Below are positions 28,425 through 43,149 of a DNA stretch of 64,000 nt, in pieces. Every line of letters starts with the position of its first letter. Position 1 is the first letter of the stretch. The DNA comes from Vespa crabro (Eukaryota; Arthropoda; Insecta; Hymenoptera; Vespidae): NCBI RefSeq assembly GCF_910589235.1, contig NC_060956.1:20765473-20829472 (forward strand), in the 5' to 3' direction. The notes below the pieces were generated by a model, which searched no databases, was not told where the DNA came from, and was given only the letters and a program-made list of their open reading frames with translations. The translations under genes were made by a program, and so were the position numbers.

Positions 28425-28533
28425 CGACAGCGGCATGGCTGAGGCAGGAGCAGCCCTGTCCAATAGCAGGAGACTTTTGCATGAACGGTGGTACCTGCCT
28501 ATTTTTTGAGACTGTCGGTGAACCAGCATGCAG
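28425..28533 (+). CDS. vn: vein exon B: linker and EGF cysteines 1-4
   Basis: This internal exon of 109 nt has two leading bases, 35 codons and two trailing bases. The acceptor is strong (long T-rich tract ending tttacag) and the donor is AG|gtgaat, a moderate site. It encodes the linker TAAWLRQEQP, then C1-PIAGDF-C2-MNGGT-C3, a ten-residue loop LFFETVGEPA and C4. NGGTC is the usual beta-hairpin entry of EGF modules. The spacing C-x6-C-x5-C-x10-C fits receptor-binding EGF ligands, except that the first loop is six residues rather than the usual seven. The leading two bases complete the threonine codon begun by exon A. If the following intron were retained, the frame would stop at once (AGG TGA), so exon C is needed for a complete EGF fold. 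Confidence 0.93.
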
Positions 28534-28633
28534 GTGAATACATGCACCATTTTTATTTTCTTTTAATTTTATTCTTTACTAAGTCGAAAACTTCTTTTTT
28601 TTTTTTTCGTTTCATTCTGTCTGTTTGCTAATT

Positions 28634-28674
<41 letters not shown>

Positions 28675-29274
28675 TTCAATTTTTTCTGAATGAATTATTG
28701 ATCGATAGAAAAGTTATCTCTATTAAATTTGCTAGTGATTGCACTTGTTTAGAATATCTACTCTCTCTCTCTCTCTCCCTCTCTCTCTCTCTCTCTGTCT
28801 CTCTCTGTCTTTCTCTTTGACGATATTACGAACGAATTCATTTCTTCCATCTCTACCAGAAACAATTCGATTATCGGAAAGATAGTGGAATTCGAGAGTT
28901 CTCGCTATATACAAAGCTCGATGGTAACGCGAACGAGAAACGTGGAATAAAAGTATATAGTTCCTTCTCCGGTCATTTTATTTTCTGTAGAACAGAAGAG
29001 AATCGATTTTAAATATAGATCGACGGGGTATCGACTCGTTAAACGTTATCTTCCGGTAGATATATTTTCTTTTTCTTCTCTATTTTAAAATGATTTCCTT
29101 TCATGCTCGACTTCTTCTTACCAAGACATTGTCTTTTCTTTCTGAACTCGAATAAATACTCGATGACGTATCAGATTTATCGATGGAACGTATCGATATA
29201 TCGATAAATTATTATAAAAAAAAAAAAAATGATGTACGATATTTGCGTTACGGTAGCGACAATATTATTATCAC

Positions 29275-29307
<33 letters not shown>

Positions 29308-29477
29308 CATTATTATTTATTATTATTATTAAATGTAATTATTTAATTAAAGGTGTAAGAGCAACTGTGTGTGTATGTGTGAGTGCGTATGTATCTATTC
29401 GTTGTTGAATTCATTCTCACGTGTTCTGTGAGAAACTGGCGCAAATACTTACATTAAATCCGTCGACGCTTCGCATC

Positions 29478-29577
<100 letters not shown>

Positions 29578-30237
29578 TTGGCGAAAACAAAAGACTCTCT
29601 GAAAGCAGCCACGTGAAAGCACTTAAAGCTTAAGTACGTATCACGTGAAGCAAAAAAAAAAAAAAAAAAGAAAAACAATACAGGCGTTTAGTACAATCAA
29701 CATATGCATAGAACTAACATTTAATACGTATACGAAAGCTCGTAATATCATAGAATATCAATTGATCAAAGAGTGAAAGTAAAATCATGTGAGATATTAA
29801 TATTGTTCGATTTAATCGAAAAAATAGACGTAAACGAGAATATTCGAACGGATCAAATATAAAGATATATTCGAAAAAATATATCGAAGATAAATTAAGA
29901 TCTGAAATACTTGCGATCTTTACAAAAACGGTGAAATAATACGGGTTGTGTATGCACTTCTCGTCGGTGCATTTTGACGTCGGTGGGTGCACTCGTTAAA
30001 CAAATTTGGTGGACCAGTCGGCGCCGGTTATCCGTGAGATAAAAGCTACTCCCGAGAGGATCGTAGCTTTGAAGGTGAAAGAGATGGAGATAGAGAGAAA
30101 GAGAACGTATGTAGAGAAAAGTGAGAAAAAAAAAAGAGAGAAAAAGAGACAGAGAGATAAATAGAAAGAGAGAGATAAAGATAGAGAGAGAAAGAGTTGC
30201 GTGTTTCAGAGACAAAAAAGAGATAGATAGATAGACA

Positions 30238-30278
<41 letters not shown>

Positions 30279-31270
30279 TTGATGTTATGGCCTATGGCCA
30301 GAGAAGGACATACACCACCACGGTGTCATCGGTTGACGAGGGTTTATTGGCTTTATCGAGGAATCGAGTCCCTCCCAGAGGGATAAAGGAAAGAGAGAAA
30401 AAGAGAGAAAAGTCGACGGATTGAAAGGAAGATGCGTGACGCATTTCGGACGTGAGCGCGAGCGAACGTTCCCGCGTGTTTCTCTATTCGATCGAGCTCA
30501 TCCAATGATCCGTAAAAAAAAAGAAAAAAAGAAAAAAAGAAAAAAAGAGAATAAAAAGAAAAGAGAAGAAAAAAAGAAAGAAAGAGAGAAAGAAAAAAAG
30601 GAAGGAAGAAAGAAGAAAAAAAGAAAAAAAAAGAAACGCTATATAGAAATCTTGGCTCTCGTCCATGACTTCGATTTCGAACGAATACGATCGAGCGACA
30701 GAAAAAAAGAAAAAAAGCAAAAAAAAAAAAAAAGAAAAGAAGAAAAGAAAAAGAACGAAAGAAAGAAAGTAAGCAAGGAAAAAACAGCAGAGGATAAAAC
30801 GAAAATGAAAAGAGAACATCTCACTTTTTCATTTTATTTTTCCGAAATAAAATGTATCCTCTTTTTACCCTCATACGTTGCCCGCTCACAACTAATATCC
30901 TTATTTATAACGCTTATATATAATATCTACTGTCTCGTTCATACAATTTTAGAATTATTATTAAAAACGACGAAGAAAGAAGGACGAGGGGGGACGGGGA
31001 CGGGGACGGGGAGGGGAGGAAAGGGCGCCTTCTCGTAGAATTAAAAAATCGTTTACCTCGAATTTGTTGCTACGTCAGGCATGTAAGAACCATCCACGTA
31101 ACAACAATTCATGAATCCTGAATCTGAAGTGGCAGTGGTACGCGAACTTTTTCGATGTCATTTATCCAACTAACGCTCGTAAATCTCATTCACGAAGGTA
31201 CTTACAAAGCTTCTCGTACTATACCCTTTTATACCATCTCTATTTCACTTCGTCCTATTACATCCCTCTT

Positions 31271-31321
<51 letters not shown>

Positions 31322-31562
31322 ACCTCTCCCTTCTCATCCTCCTATATTACGTCCTTACGCCGTCCCGTTTGTTTCTCTTATCCAAAGCTTTTACTACCTA
31401 TTTCGACTCGTTAACTTTACACTTTTACACTTCTTATCGCTTTAAAGGCAAATTGCCTAATAAAATATGGGCCATGACGAGAACGACGAAAATGCCAGTG
31501 AAAAAAGAGGAAATTTCACATCGGAGAACGTATTTCTCGTTTCTGCTTACTTTTTTCTTCTT

Positions 31563-31615
<53 letters not shown>

Positions 31616-33024
31616 CTTTGAAATCCATTGAGAAGGAGCACGATCGATGTCTCATCGAGAGCAAGGGGAAAAAAAAAGAGAGGAAAGAAAGATGGAAAGA
31701 AAGAAAAAGGGTCAGGTTTATAGAAAACGATGAACGAAAGCTTCGGTATTCGAGAAAATGATGATTGCAAGAGTGCTTCTCATCGATATAATGGTACTCC
31801 GTAGTGTGTGTGTGTATATTGGACAATATCCGGAAATATTGATCGTACCTATCTACCTCTTCTCTGTTTAAATTGTAACGATCTATAATATAGCACGATA
31901 TAAATCATTACAAATGATATCCAGAGCGCCTATCATTCCAATCTTTAAAATATTCATAATAACAATTTGCGCAAATTAAATCTCTATAATATATTGATTC
32001 GTTAAATATTCGCATTGGAAATAATTTACGATTTAATCAAAATATACGTACATATTATGTACAATACATACGTATGTATGTATATCGGTCAATGTGTCTT
32101 TTCTATAAGCGTGATACGTTCGTCTTTATTTGAATTTAATAAAAGCAAAATTAGTTGTTTATAATCGACTAATAACAGACGATCCATGCCAATTTCGGTA
32201 GCAACCCGATAGCCTACTTCGAAGCTTAACGTCTTGTTCCGGCAAACGCATATATAATACTGAACACGATTATCCATGGACACGTGCCAAGTGGAGAGAG
32301 ACAGTAGAAAACTTTGTCCTCGACGTTCTCCACTCGTCTTTTCCTTTCTTTCTAAAAGAGTGATTCAATACGTAGCTCGTTTAAACGTAGTCAATCGAAA
32401 TAGAAAATCGTCCGCGCTTAGACCGTTCGCTTGAACGTTAATTTTCGAAAATTCACAATTTCGATATAAGAAAAATTCGAAAAAATGAATTCGACATTTT
32501 TTTCTCTTTCCTTTCTTTTTTTCTCTTTCTATAAATCTTTGCGATAATCCTTACCCACCTTATATCTACGATGAAAAAGTTCTATGGCTACCAAACGAAA
32601 AAAATATATACATCCGCATAAAAAAAAAAAAAAAAAAAGATAAAAAATATAAATGAATTTTAGAAAAAAGAAAAAAGAAAAAAAAAAAGAATCTCTCGGA
32701 GAATCGCGATCATTGCTAAGAATCGCGATGCTTCTTCCGTAGTCAACTCCAGTACTGACAACATTCGTATTTCCAACTCTGTCCCGCATACAAACACTGT
32801 CCCTTTTTAGGCGCTCATTATTTTAACGGAAAGCGCAAAGCTTTTATACGAAAGTGCAGGAACGCGGCTGCAAACACTTCATGATATGAAACTTTGTACC
32901 TTACTTTCTCGGCTTGTAGGTAAAAGGGGTACGCTGGCGGAATATATAAGAATAAAAAGGAGAGACGATACGCCACGTTGGATTCTCATTGTTTAACGTT
33001 ACATGCCAGTACAATCTTCATCTT

Positions 33025-33055
<31 letters not shown>

Positions 33056-33239
33056 TCCTCTCTGTCTTTCTCCTACTCGAGGAGTCTCTCTCGACCAGTC
33101 AACTCTTTTCGATGTTGTAAGTAAAGAAGTAGGTAACATCGCCTACATCTCTCTCAAGATGTTTCTGGAGAAAAATAATGATAATAGTAGCGATCGTCTC
33201 GTTATTATCATTTAATAAACCACGCAATACACGATGCAC

Positions 33240-33240
<1 letters not shown>

Positions 33241-33287
<47 letters not shown>
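33241..33287. repeat. (AAT)n trinucleotide repeat
   Basis: About fifteen AAT units followed by a short ATATGTATATATG block. Confidence 0.9.
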
Positions 33288-33596
33288 TATATGTATATAT
33301 GTATATATGAAGAAAATGAGAAAGAAGAAGAAAAAAAAAAAAAAAGAAGAAAAAGAGAAAACGAGAAGAGGAAAAACATGCGATAAAATTTTCAAACTTT
33401 CTCATTATAACTTGAACGTTTCAAACGAGTGTTTGCTTATAAATTAAATAAATAATTGAACTACGGCGACCTACTTTCATCGAGCACTACTTTGAAATAT
33501 AATGTGTACACATTTTGGCGTTTGAATTTTCATTCGATTAGACAAGAAGCCAAGGTCTATATAAGATGAAAAAAAGAAAAAGATAAAAAAAGAAGA

Positions 33597-33644
<48 letters not shown>

Positions 33645-33973
33645 AAGAGAAAAAGAGAGACATACCAAAAGGAGGCCTAAGCTTCCTAACATTCTTCGGA
33701 ATATATATGTATGTACCTATGTACATTATGGACGCGAAAATGGGAGAAGATGGAGCGGTTGAAGATTAGGATAGGGAGGAAATGAAAACCACGAGCCCGT
33801 TTGGCTCTTCCACGCTCCCATGGAAAGTCACTTGTATTTAACACAGTTGCCCGCAGTCGCAACTCGTTCTCGCAGGAATGATAAGACTCTCTCGCATTCC
33901 TGTTAGAGGAGGCTTTTGGTAAATGCACTCCGTTTCTCCGCTTGCTATACGATGTCTCTTCCTTTTACAGAGA

Positions 33974-34022
<49 letters not shown>

Positions 34023-34839
34023 TACGCGCGCTGGATGGCCTGGAAAACCGCGAAGAGCTTGTACCATTGGTATAGAACGAATATAAGCGAAGCTTTTGGT
34101 GTCTGAGCCGCAGCCATTTGTGCCTAGACACCTAGACTCTCGTAATCGAGTAGTCGCAAGTAGTTCGAAGTGTACCGGCAAGGCATTCGGAGGCATTCCC
34201 GCCTAAGAACGTCTCTTACCCACTCATTCTCCCTCTCCGGCCTGTTCTCTCTCTTTCTCTCTCTCTCTCTCTCACACACACACAAATACGTCTATTTACG
34301 ATACACCGTCTCTTCCTTTAATTCGGTCGATATGCTGTCCTCTCGCATAGACTACAAATAGCAAATTTTGTTACTATACTACGAAGGAGCTATATTACTT
34401 GTATGAGACAGATGGACAGAGGTTTGTCCAAAGGAACTTCGTCGTTCGAATGGAATTAAGCCCCGAAAAGCCAAGGAATTCAACGAATAAACTGAATTGT
34501 GTCCAGTTACGGAGAATCATCAGTAGGAAACGTTCAGAAATTTTCGGCGAACTCGAGTCTGACTTGTTTGAAACCATAGTGAGATGAGTTCGTTACATTA
34601 GGTTGCTCGGTTACACTTTGAACTATTCATTGTTAACTATTAATTCAGTTGATGAGTATTAAAAGAGAAAAAAAAAAGAAGAGAGAGAGAATCTAATTGT
34701 TGAAATGGTATTTGAAATGGAGTCGTTTTTTTCGATCTTTGTGCTTTCGTACATGCATTCTATCTCTTAAATAGGTATCTCTTAATATATATATATATAT
34801 ATAAACCCGTTTGCGCGATATGGAAGGGTAAGAGGGAAT

Positions 34840-34990
34840 AGCATAGTCGCTTATGAATGGGCAATTAATCCACGAAAACCACGGACGCTACGAGCTCAGC
34901 GCCTGCATACTCCGTTACGCCGCTAAGCTACCTAAAAAGCCGCCTTGCGCCAAAGCACTGTATTATTCAAAGAGCACCGCTTTACCTAGA
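34840..34990. other. Complex-sequence island in intron (possible regulatory element)
   Basis: About 150 bp with little repetition and many CpG, including CACGGACGCTACGAGCTCAG and GCCGCCTTGCGCCAAAG, bordered by a (TA) tract upstream. No coding frame supported. Confidence 0.25.
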
Positions 34991-36210
34991 TAATAATTTA
35001 TTTAGCCGGAAGTGAGTATGACCAAAAGAAAAGAGATAGGAATTAGAGGAAACTCTTAGGTAGAACTCGAGATGAGAATTAGAAATGAAGAGGACCTTGC
35101 TACAGAATGATTCACTTAGTTGGCCATTGTACGAAATAACGAGAACAATTATCTCTTTTTAATAATTATCTCGTTATTTCATTCGATTGCAAATTTTTCG
35201 ATTGAAAATCAAACGATATGAATATACGTATTATACATATGTACGTACGTACATACATACACACACATATATATACATTTTAAGACTGAAAATAGAGATA
35301 TCTACGGGAAGAAATCGGTATGGAATATATGTAGTTGGTTCTAACGTCAAACAGACAGTTCGTAAAGTATGCAGAAAAGTCAGTAGTAGTGGGTTACGTC
35401 AAAGCCGTCGTCGATGTGTTCTTTAAAAGACGAAAGAAATTCAAGAAGAGAAAAGCGAAGAAATTTCGGCACGTGCTCTCGACACCTTTTCTCGAACGGA
35501 TGCATCCTCCTTGCGTCGGTCTTGAACGAACGCGAATAAGGAGAGCAGAGAAAAGTACATCGTAAAGGTGAAAGAAAAAGAAATGTGAGGAAAGGAAAGA
35601 AATGGAAAGGAAAGGAATAGAAAGGAAAGGAAAGGAGAACTTGCGTCGGTGGCAGCCGTTCACAGTTGAAACACAAAGTAAAGAGACGAAACAAATACGA
35701 TAACGCGTTTTGACGAGTAAAACTTTGGCAAATCGGCTCTTCTCGTCGTTCGACGGAAGGAAGAAGGAAGAGACGAAAAGTTAAAGCGGAAGATAGGGAG
35801 GAGATAAGAAGGGTTGGTTTAGCATAGACGCCTAAGGGAATGAGAGTTACGTTTTCTTCCTTCTACCTTTTACTTCTGAATCTCTTTTTTCTTTGAAGAA
35901 AACTTTCTTTCTCGAAACTCTCTACCTCCCCGCTCCCCTAGACACCCACCCCTCTAGCCCCAGCCCATTCTGGATTAGAACGTTTCGTTCGTCCGGACAC
36001 AATGGCAACGAAATGGTTGTCGTTCACCGATGTCAAGAATACTCGAAGAGCTTTTCTTTGATTAACGGCACACATCGAGCGTACGCCCGAGCCCACACGC
36101 ATCTAAATAAAATGTCTCCTTAACGACGACGACGACGACGACGACGACGAACCATCGTCGTCTCTTTCGAAACGCACGTCTCGAACTTTTTCTTTTCTTA
36201 TCTTAGACGA

Positions 36211-36230
36211 GTCGAGTCCCGGGACTCGAC
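36211..36230. repeat. Perfect 20-bp GC-rich palindrome
   Basis: GTCGAGTCCCGGGACTCGAC equals its own reverse complement. It is flanked by further related GACTCG/CGAGT units, so a slightly longer imperfect stem is possible. It is unusual in AT-rich surroundings; function unknown. Confidence 0.85.
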
Positions 36231-38091
36231 GACTCGAATATTAAAGTGTTCTCTTTGTACGACATCGAGTGCGCCTTGGATTCGCAGACGTTCGTCGCTT
36301 TCTACAACCTCTGATTTGTCTTCGCGTTCGCAAATAGAACGCGCGTTCGACCAAGAACGGGGCCCTATCGATCTCTCTCCTCCGTGTCCTTTCTTCCACT
36401 TTTCTTTTTTTTTCTTCTTCTTTTCTTCTTTTTTCTTTTTGTTTCGTAATTTCTTGCTTCTTCTTTTCTTTTCTTTTTCCTTCTCCTTTCGTACCTAGTT
36501 CTTTTTCTTTTGCTACGGAGGACACGAAAAAAAGAAGAGGAAAAAGAGGAAGAAGAAAACATCGCGATAACAATCTGATCGTAATAACTTCGGAAAAGAA
36601 GAAACTAAGTCTCTTACAAGACTTCTTCTTATCAACCTTAAGAAACAGATAAGGTTACACATTAACGAACTTTAATTCTCTTTTGTGGGATGCGGAGAGT
36701 GTAACAGAAAAGAGGAAAAAAAAAAAAAAAAAAGGAAAAATGAAAAAAACACGTGACCAGCTGGTCGGTCACGTCGCGGACGAGATATGCGTTTTCGCGA
36801 GACAAAATAAAGTTTTTCTCGTCCTCTCTCTCTCTCTCTCTCTCTCTCTGTCTGTCTGTTTCTTTCTATCTCTTTCTCGCTTTCTTTGCCACCGTCTCGT
36901 TTTCAGGTTTTTTTTTCGAGATAGAAACGGAAACGTAGGGTAGACCGGAGGAGCATCTCGACAGCTTCCTCTGGCTAGCCAAAACATTCGAGACTTGATC
37001 TCGAGCCAAAAATCTCACCGCATCGGCAAAAAGATACACCTGGCTTGCTCAGACGCTGTACTCGAAGGATTCTCAAATAAAGGAATGACGAGAGGAAAAC
37101 GTAAACGAAATTTTATTTAACGGTGCTACATATCTCTTATGGATTTCGATTATTTAAAAGAAATCAACTAATTTTTCCTTTTCTTTTTTCCCTTCGTTTC
37201 AATTTTACCACACGATACCTATATATATTGTAACCTATAATATATTTTAATCGTTACTATATATCTATAACCAGATACACGGCAGAATCTTTTTTTTCTC
37301 TCTTTATTCGCAAGAAAGAAAATATATATTCAAGTCGATTAAATCGAACGTTTAGACGCGTCGTCAAAACGTAATATTACTCTCTTCCCCTCCATTCTTT
37401 CACGCCATCCAATCGTTGGATAATTTTATCGGAGTCGCGGAGAAACGGAAAGCGTCCTTGTAAATGCAGACGCACACACTTTCCTATGGTCTTTCAAACA
37501 TCGTCTCCGTAAATATTTGCTACGACTGGTCGTCTCTCTATATCGTACACGTGACAGATTTGAATATCGTTTAATCTGATTCATCGAGCTCGTTTCATTT
37601 CACGACATTTAACAAGCTTTTTCTTAATACCTGACACATCAAAATTCATAATCCTTTTATTTTATTGAAAAACCATTATTAAATAAAAAATATCCACTTC
37701 GATGTTTCTTTTCTATTACATTGTAAATCTTATTTTAAAAATTCATTTTTACCCGTCTGACAATCAATTATTCTTATAATCTAATCGATCTCAATAGATT
37801 ATAAATCTGATTTCTTTTTTATATTTACTTTTAATACACATCATCTGTTGCCATGAATAAAATCATTCTGAAAGAGAACGATCGACCAAAATGATCCCGA
37901 GGATTAGTGATCTCCTCCTCTAGACGATCGTATTTTTCGATTTACTACGGTGCCGAATAAGACTTTCGGAGTAAGGGGAAAACGTCTTTAAATCAACGTC
38001 GAGACAACTTCGATTTCTTCGAAACGCGTGTTCTCAATCTCTTCGAAATAATTCACGAAAAAATACACATTCGACTTTTATCCAAGATACA

Positions 38092-38131
<40 letters not shown>

Positions 38132-38413
38132 TAACAAGACATATATTGACGTGATTAATTAATTTAACTTAAACGATGAAAAGACAGATAAGATAAAAAC
38201 GATCAAACGTTAAGTCTCCGATGTTTTCGAATTTTTTATCGATATAATTTTCTTTTCCTTATAACAAAATAGTAAAAATGAAAGAAACGATGAGAGAAAT
38301 GATGAAATAAATATTTGAGGAAAACTATAGTCTTCGTTTCGTTCAGGCCGAAAGGGTAAAACGAACATTAAGAGGGATGGTGGATCAAAGTAAAAATAAA
38401 AAGAGCAAGTAAA

Positions 38414-38458
<45 letters not shown>

Positions 38459-39183
38459 GGTTCTTTGTAGGGAAGAGCCGATACGTAGGTATATATTTGC
38501 GTTAACGCCGATGCAGAATTTATGGGAGGAATAACGGTGGACTATCGGTTTTGCTCGAGCACACAGTTCTGCTTTCACGTTGAAACGAAAGAAAGACAGA
38601 AAGAGAAAAAGAAAGGAAGACCAAAAAAAAAAAAAGAGAAAGAAAAAGAAAACATATAAAGAGCATAGATGATTCCACTTGGAAAGAGGAATCGAAAACG
38701 ATAGAAAAAACGAAGCTGAGTTTATTTCGTCTAATAAAAGATCGTATGGGAACATAATGCAAACGTTTAACCCATTACGCGAATAAAAATCGAAAGAAAT
38801 CATTTTGTTATTTAATATCAAAAAAAAAAAAAAAAGAAAGAAAGAAAAAGAAAAAAGAAAAAAGAACATAATTCAAATGTCTCTATTTAAAAACAATTCT
38901 ATTCTTCTTCGGATCGAACCTTATCATTATCGTTATACGATCGATCGATTGTCTTATCTATCGAAAAGGAAAAGCTCTTCTTTTTACTAGAATTTAACGA
39001 ATCCTTACGACGGACAACGCACGGTGCAACGTTATCCCTTTTCCTTTCAAAGTTTCGAAAATTTATGCGTAACAAGCTATGGGGACTATACAGAATGATC
39101 GGACGGAGAACTATTCTACTCTCGAATTTCCGACGTAACTCGATCGATGAAAAAGCATAGAGCATCTAATTACAAAAGTTATC

Positions 39184-39269
39184 GTCGTTGTTGTTATTGT
39201 TGTTGTTGTTATTGTTATTGTTGTTGTTATTATCATTCTTCTTCTTCTTCTTCCTATTATTATTATTAC

Positions 39270-39335
<66 letters not shown>

Positions 39336-39355
39336 CATCATCATCATTATTATCT
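39184..39355. repeat. Compound trinucleotide block TTG/TTC/ATT/ATC
   Basis: TTG and TTA units, then TTC units, then about 65 nt of uninterrupted ATT (39271-39335), then ATC units. Frames across it give poly-Leu, poly-Tyr or poly-Ile and are not genes. Confidence 0.9.
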
Positions 39356-39629
39356 AATAACGCGGAGAAACTAACGCGGAGTTATTGTTTTCTCCATAGA
39401 TACAGGCACAAACATCGACCGACCGAATCTTTTTCCAATCTGTTTTAGATTTGCACCGTTATGCATAATTCATATCGGTCGGAACTTGTTATTCAAAGGC
39501 AATTCCGTACGATCGCGATTCCCTCCACTCTTCTTTCAACCCTGCATCCATCCCGCCCCCGCCCTCACCACCACCACCACCACCTCGTGGAAGTCCAACT
39601 TCGAACGACGTTCCTGTCGTAGCTTTTAC

Positions 39630-39860
39630 GTTCAATTTAATGCATCGACCGGGTTGTACCTGATAACTCAGTCGCGATGGGCTTAATGTTTACGTCCGCG
39701 TAACATCTGCTGAACGTATTAATCAGTCGGACTATTACTCAGCAGTGCCAAGTGTAAAACGTGCGGGCAATCCGGAACGATTCACCTTAATTAATTAAGT
39801 TGCCCTCCTCGAGGCAGTCGAAAGTTCTGAAACGGTGGTGCATGCCTCCAGCCCGAACAA
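39630..39860. other. Complex-sequence island with homeodomain-type palindrome
   Basis: About 230 bp of unique, non-coding sequence. It includes CTTAATTAATTAAG at 39786-39799, a perfect 14-bp palindrome of overlapping TAATTA cores of the kind bound by homeodomain dimers, and ATTAATCA-type cores nearby. Regulatory function is inferred, not shown. Confidence 0.3.
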
Positions 39861-40680
39861 TTACATCGCTCAAGTGCTTCCCGTCTTCATTTGTCGCCGA
39901 GCGTTGTTCGCCATTTTCACGTTCTTCCTTAATCCGAAAGTACGTAAAGACATCCCCTCCCTCTTTCCCCTTCACCCACATCCCCATCAGTACTCACTTC
40001 GCTCCTATTCCTCGTCCTCCCTTTCCTACTTATTCCCACTTTCTTACTTACATTCCTAAAATTCACGAATATTACAAATGAATTTCCCCTAAAATCTATC
40101 CAAAACATCTATTTTATACTTGTCATCGATCTAACCTCTAAGAGGACCACCTTATTTATCCTTTCTTTCTTCGCTTTCTTTTTTTTTTTTCCTACCTTTT
40201 ACGATCGAAATAAATAATGAGGGTACTTGCGGAGAAAGCAAAAAAAAGCCTATCGGGTGTTCGATACGACGTTGATCTGATTACATGAGAAAGCACTAAC
40301 GTCAAACTCCAAATAAATACTTATTTCGTCACCACGAGAGCAATACCTCTCTTGTCCTCTCTCTCTCTTACTCTTTCGCTTTCTCTTCTCCTCTCTTCCC
40401 CGTTTTTCTTTTTTACGAGGAAAACTTTTTCCTAACCAGAAAGCTTCGTGAGCTTACAATCGGTGGACAGTCTCGAGAGATATACGTAGCTACACGAAAG
40501 CTTGAGAAAAGTTACTTTCCAGGCAACATATGTGGGCAACACACATTTAGAGATGGAAGTTTGCTATGGGATCGTGTCGCAAGCTTCGCGTTACTAGCAT
40601 CGCGTCTCAAGCTACGATAGCACAAACTCCGAGGCACAAGGTGCCTCTCCTCCACTCTCTCCTGAACTGAGTTTGCCCCT

Positions 40681-40711
<31 letters not shown>

Positions 40712-42821
40712 AACTCTATCGTCCTTTGCCGTCTAACTACCCTCGAGCGTCGCTTAAGGAAATAGAGCTGTCCGATGCAAGGTATCGACGCAACACACCG
40801 CTTGCGGAGCTTTCAAAATATCCCGATAAAATGATAATCTGTAGAATCGGTGTATTCTCCTATCTTCAATGGCGCAAATACGTTCCGTATTCATTGTACC
40901 TGTTATACGAGGTACAATATATTAATTTTTGTAAATCAAACTTTTATATTTCTTCATCGTACAATTTCGAATTTATATCGTACAATTTCGATTTACATTT
41001 AAATTGTTATAAAATTTAACTCGAGATCGTTTTATGATGAGCTCGATGAAACTCTTAATTGTAAATATTTCATTCGTCTTAGAAATAATATATAACGAGA
41101 TAGATCGTTCTTAATTTATTCCCGTAACGTCCAATTTATTGTTAAATTCGTAAAGAGATTTATAACGACCATAGATAAATCTCATATAATACACAACTGT
41201 GATCAAATTGCAGCCTTCTCTTCGCCCATCGGACGATAACTCGGTCTGTGATTTTATAAAGAATTGTAAAGTTTTGACCAACTCGAATGAGTTAAAGAGA
41301 CGACGAGAGTTTTCTCGTCCCACCCCCAACCCCTAAGAAAGTAGTCCAAAGTGTTTGTTCGAGAGAGACGATCGAAAAGTTTGCCCGAGTCATTTAGCAT
41401 ACCAACCAATCGAGTCGAAGTGCTTCTCAATGTAATGGAATCCATGAACGTCGCGATGTCGGAAATAAATTTTTGTCGGTATTCGCTACCAACGGGAAAC
41501 GATTTGACTAATTAACTCCCTTCTCGATCGTGCTAGAAATTTAACAAAACCATGACTAATGACATTACCCATCGAACGTTTATGCATTTGTCGATTAACC
41601 AAATATCGACAATTTTATTCGATATTCTATCCTTGTTCTTCCAATGAAAATTTTCAAGATCGATAGATACTCGGCCGTCATTAAACATCGATGCACGTAC
41701 GCCAATTCGTTCGCCATGATTGACAGTGAACTCGAATTAATGTTAAACGTCCATCGATGGCTAATTTAAATCTATAAAATATATCGGTGTAATCTCGATC
41801 GGTATCCGCAATGAGATGAAAATACACTTTACCTTTAATTCGATAAAACGGTTCATCAATTACTTAATGAAAAATCGATTTTTCTTTTTTTCTTTTTTAC
41901 TTTTTTCTTTTTTTTTTTTCTTTTTTCTTTTGCCTCGACGATTATATAATTCGTTCAACTTTCAAGCTATTCTCGTATAAACAAACATTCGTAATAGAAT
42001 CATTCAAAATCAATTACATAAAATTGTCATCCTCGTCTCATCCTCTGTCATCCTTATTTCCTTTCGAGGATCGCATCCTCTCTCTCCCTCTTTTTTTAGT
42101 TTCTCAAATACTTTTGAAATTTTTCCTTCGACATTCCTTTATTGAAAGTATTTGAAGAAACTTAACGAAAACTTTTTCGATAGTTTGATATTCCGAGAAC
42201 GCGATCTCTCGTACGAACGAGTGATTTATTACATGAACAATGCATCGTTTTATCCAAAATCACGACTCATCGTTCCCAAGAGAGAATCGCTTAAAGGGTA
42301 TTAAAGGCCTTTCGCATTCTCCTCGAACGTTTTAATGAAACGGTTTCTCTAATTGTAGGAATATCGTGGTACTTCGAGAAACTGTAGGTACCGTTTCGGT
42401 ATTACCAAAGAGCAATACGTTTCCGCAAAGTTAAAGATCAAACGAATTTATAATGAACCCTTTTGATATTTATATATATATATATATATAAAGGAACATT
42501 TACGTCATACATTTAGCAAGCCTAGTTTAATCCATAAACGTAGATTTAGACAATTACTTACGTACTAAATTTTACATTCAAAAAGAGATAAACCATTGTT
42601 AATATACGTCAGGTTTTGATATTTCAAAGTATATTATTCCGTTATAAAGAGCCATTATAAATGATATATCAAAGAGACTATGTTAAGTACGTCGTTAAAC
42701 GTTCGTATCGAGCGATTATCTTTAGTTATTTTGTGTCAAATTAAAAAAAAAAGTTAAAACTAGCAATAAGTGATCGATCGATTGTATCGTATCGTAGAAA
42801 ATCGATACGTTGTTTGAATAC

Positions 42822-42867
<46 letters not shown>

Positions 42868-43115
42868 GAACGGAACGAACGAACACCATCGGCCCAATTT
42901 CGCAAATCTGTAAAGCCAGCTGGCACCTCGCGCGACATCGCGAATCTCCCTTCCACTATTTCCTCCCAAAACCCTCTCAAAACCCTCTTTTTCGCGTATC
43001 TACCAACGATCTCTTTCGTAGTACGTTCGCAAAAAGGTAATGACTCGACATAAATCTACTTGAAAAGATCCTCGACGAACTCTTTAACTAATTCTCTTTC
43101 TCCTTCTCTCTCTCA

Positions 43116-43149
<34 letters not shown>

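Noticed and set aside
30421..31038. 205-codon plus-strand frame
   Set aside because: Built from (AAAAG)n repeats giving Lys/Glu runs; no domain, and the opposite strand gives the Phe/Leu mirror.
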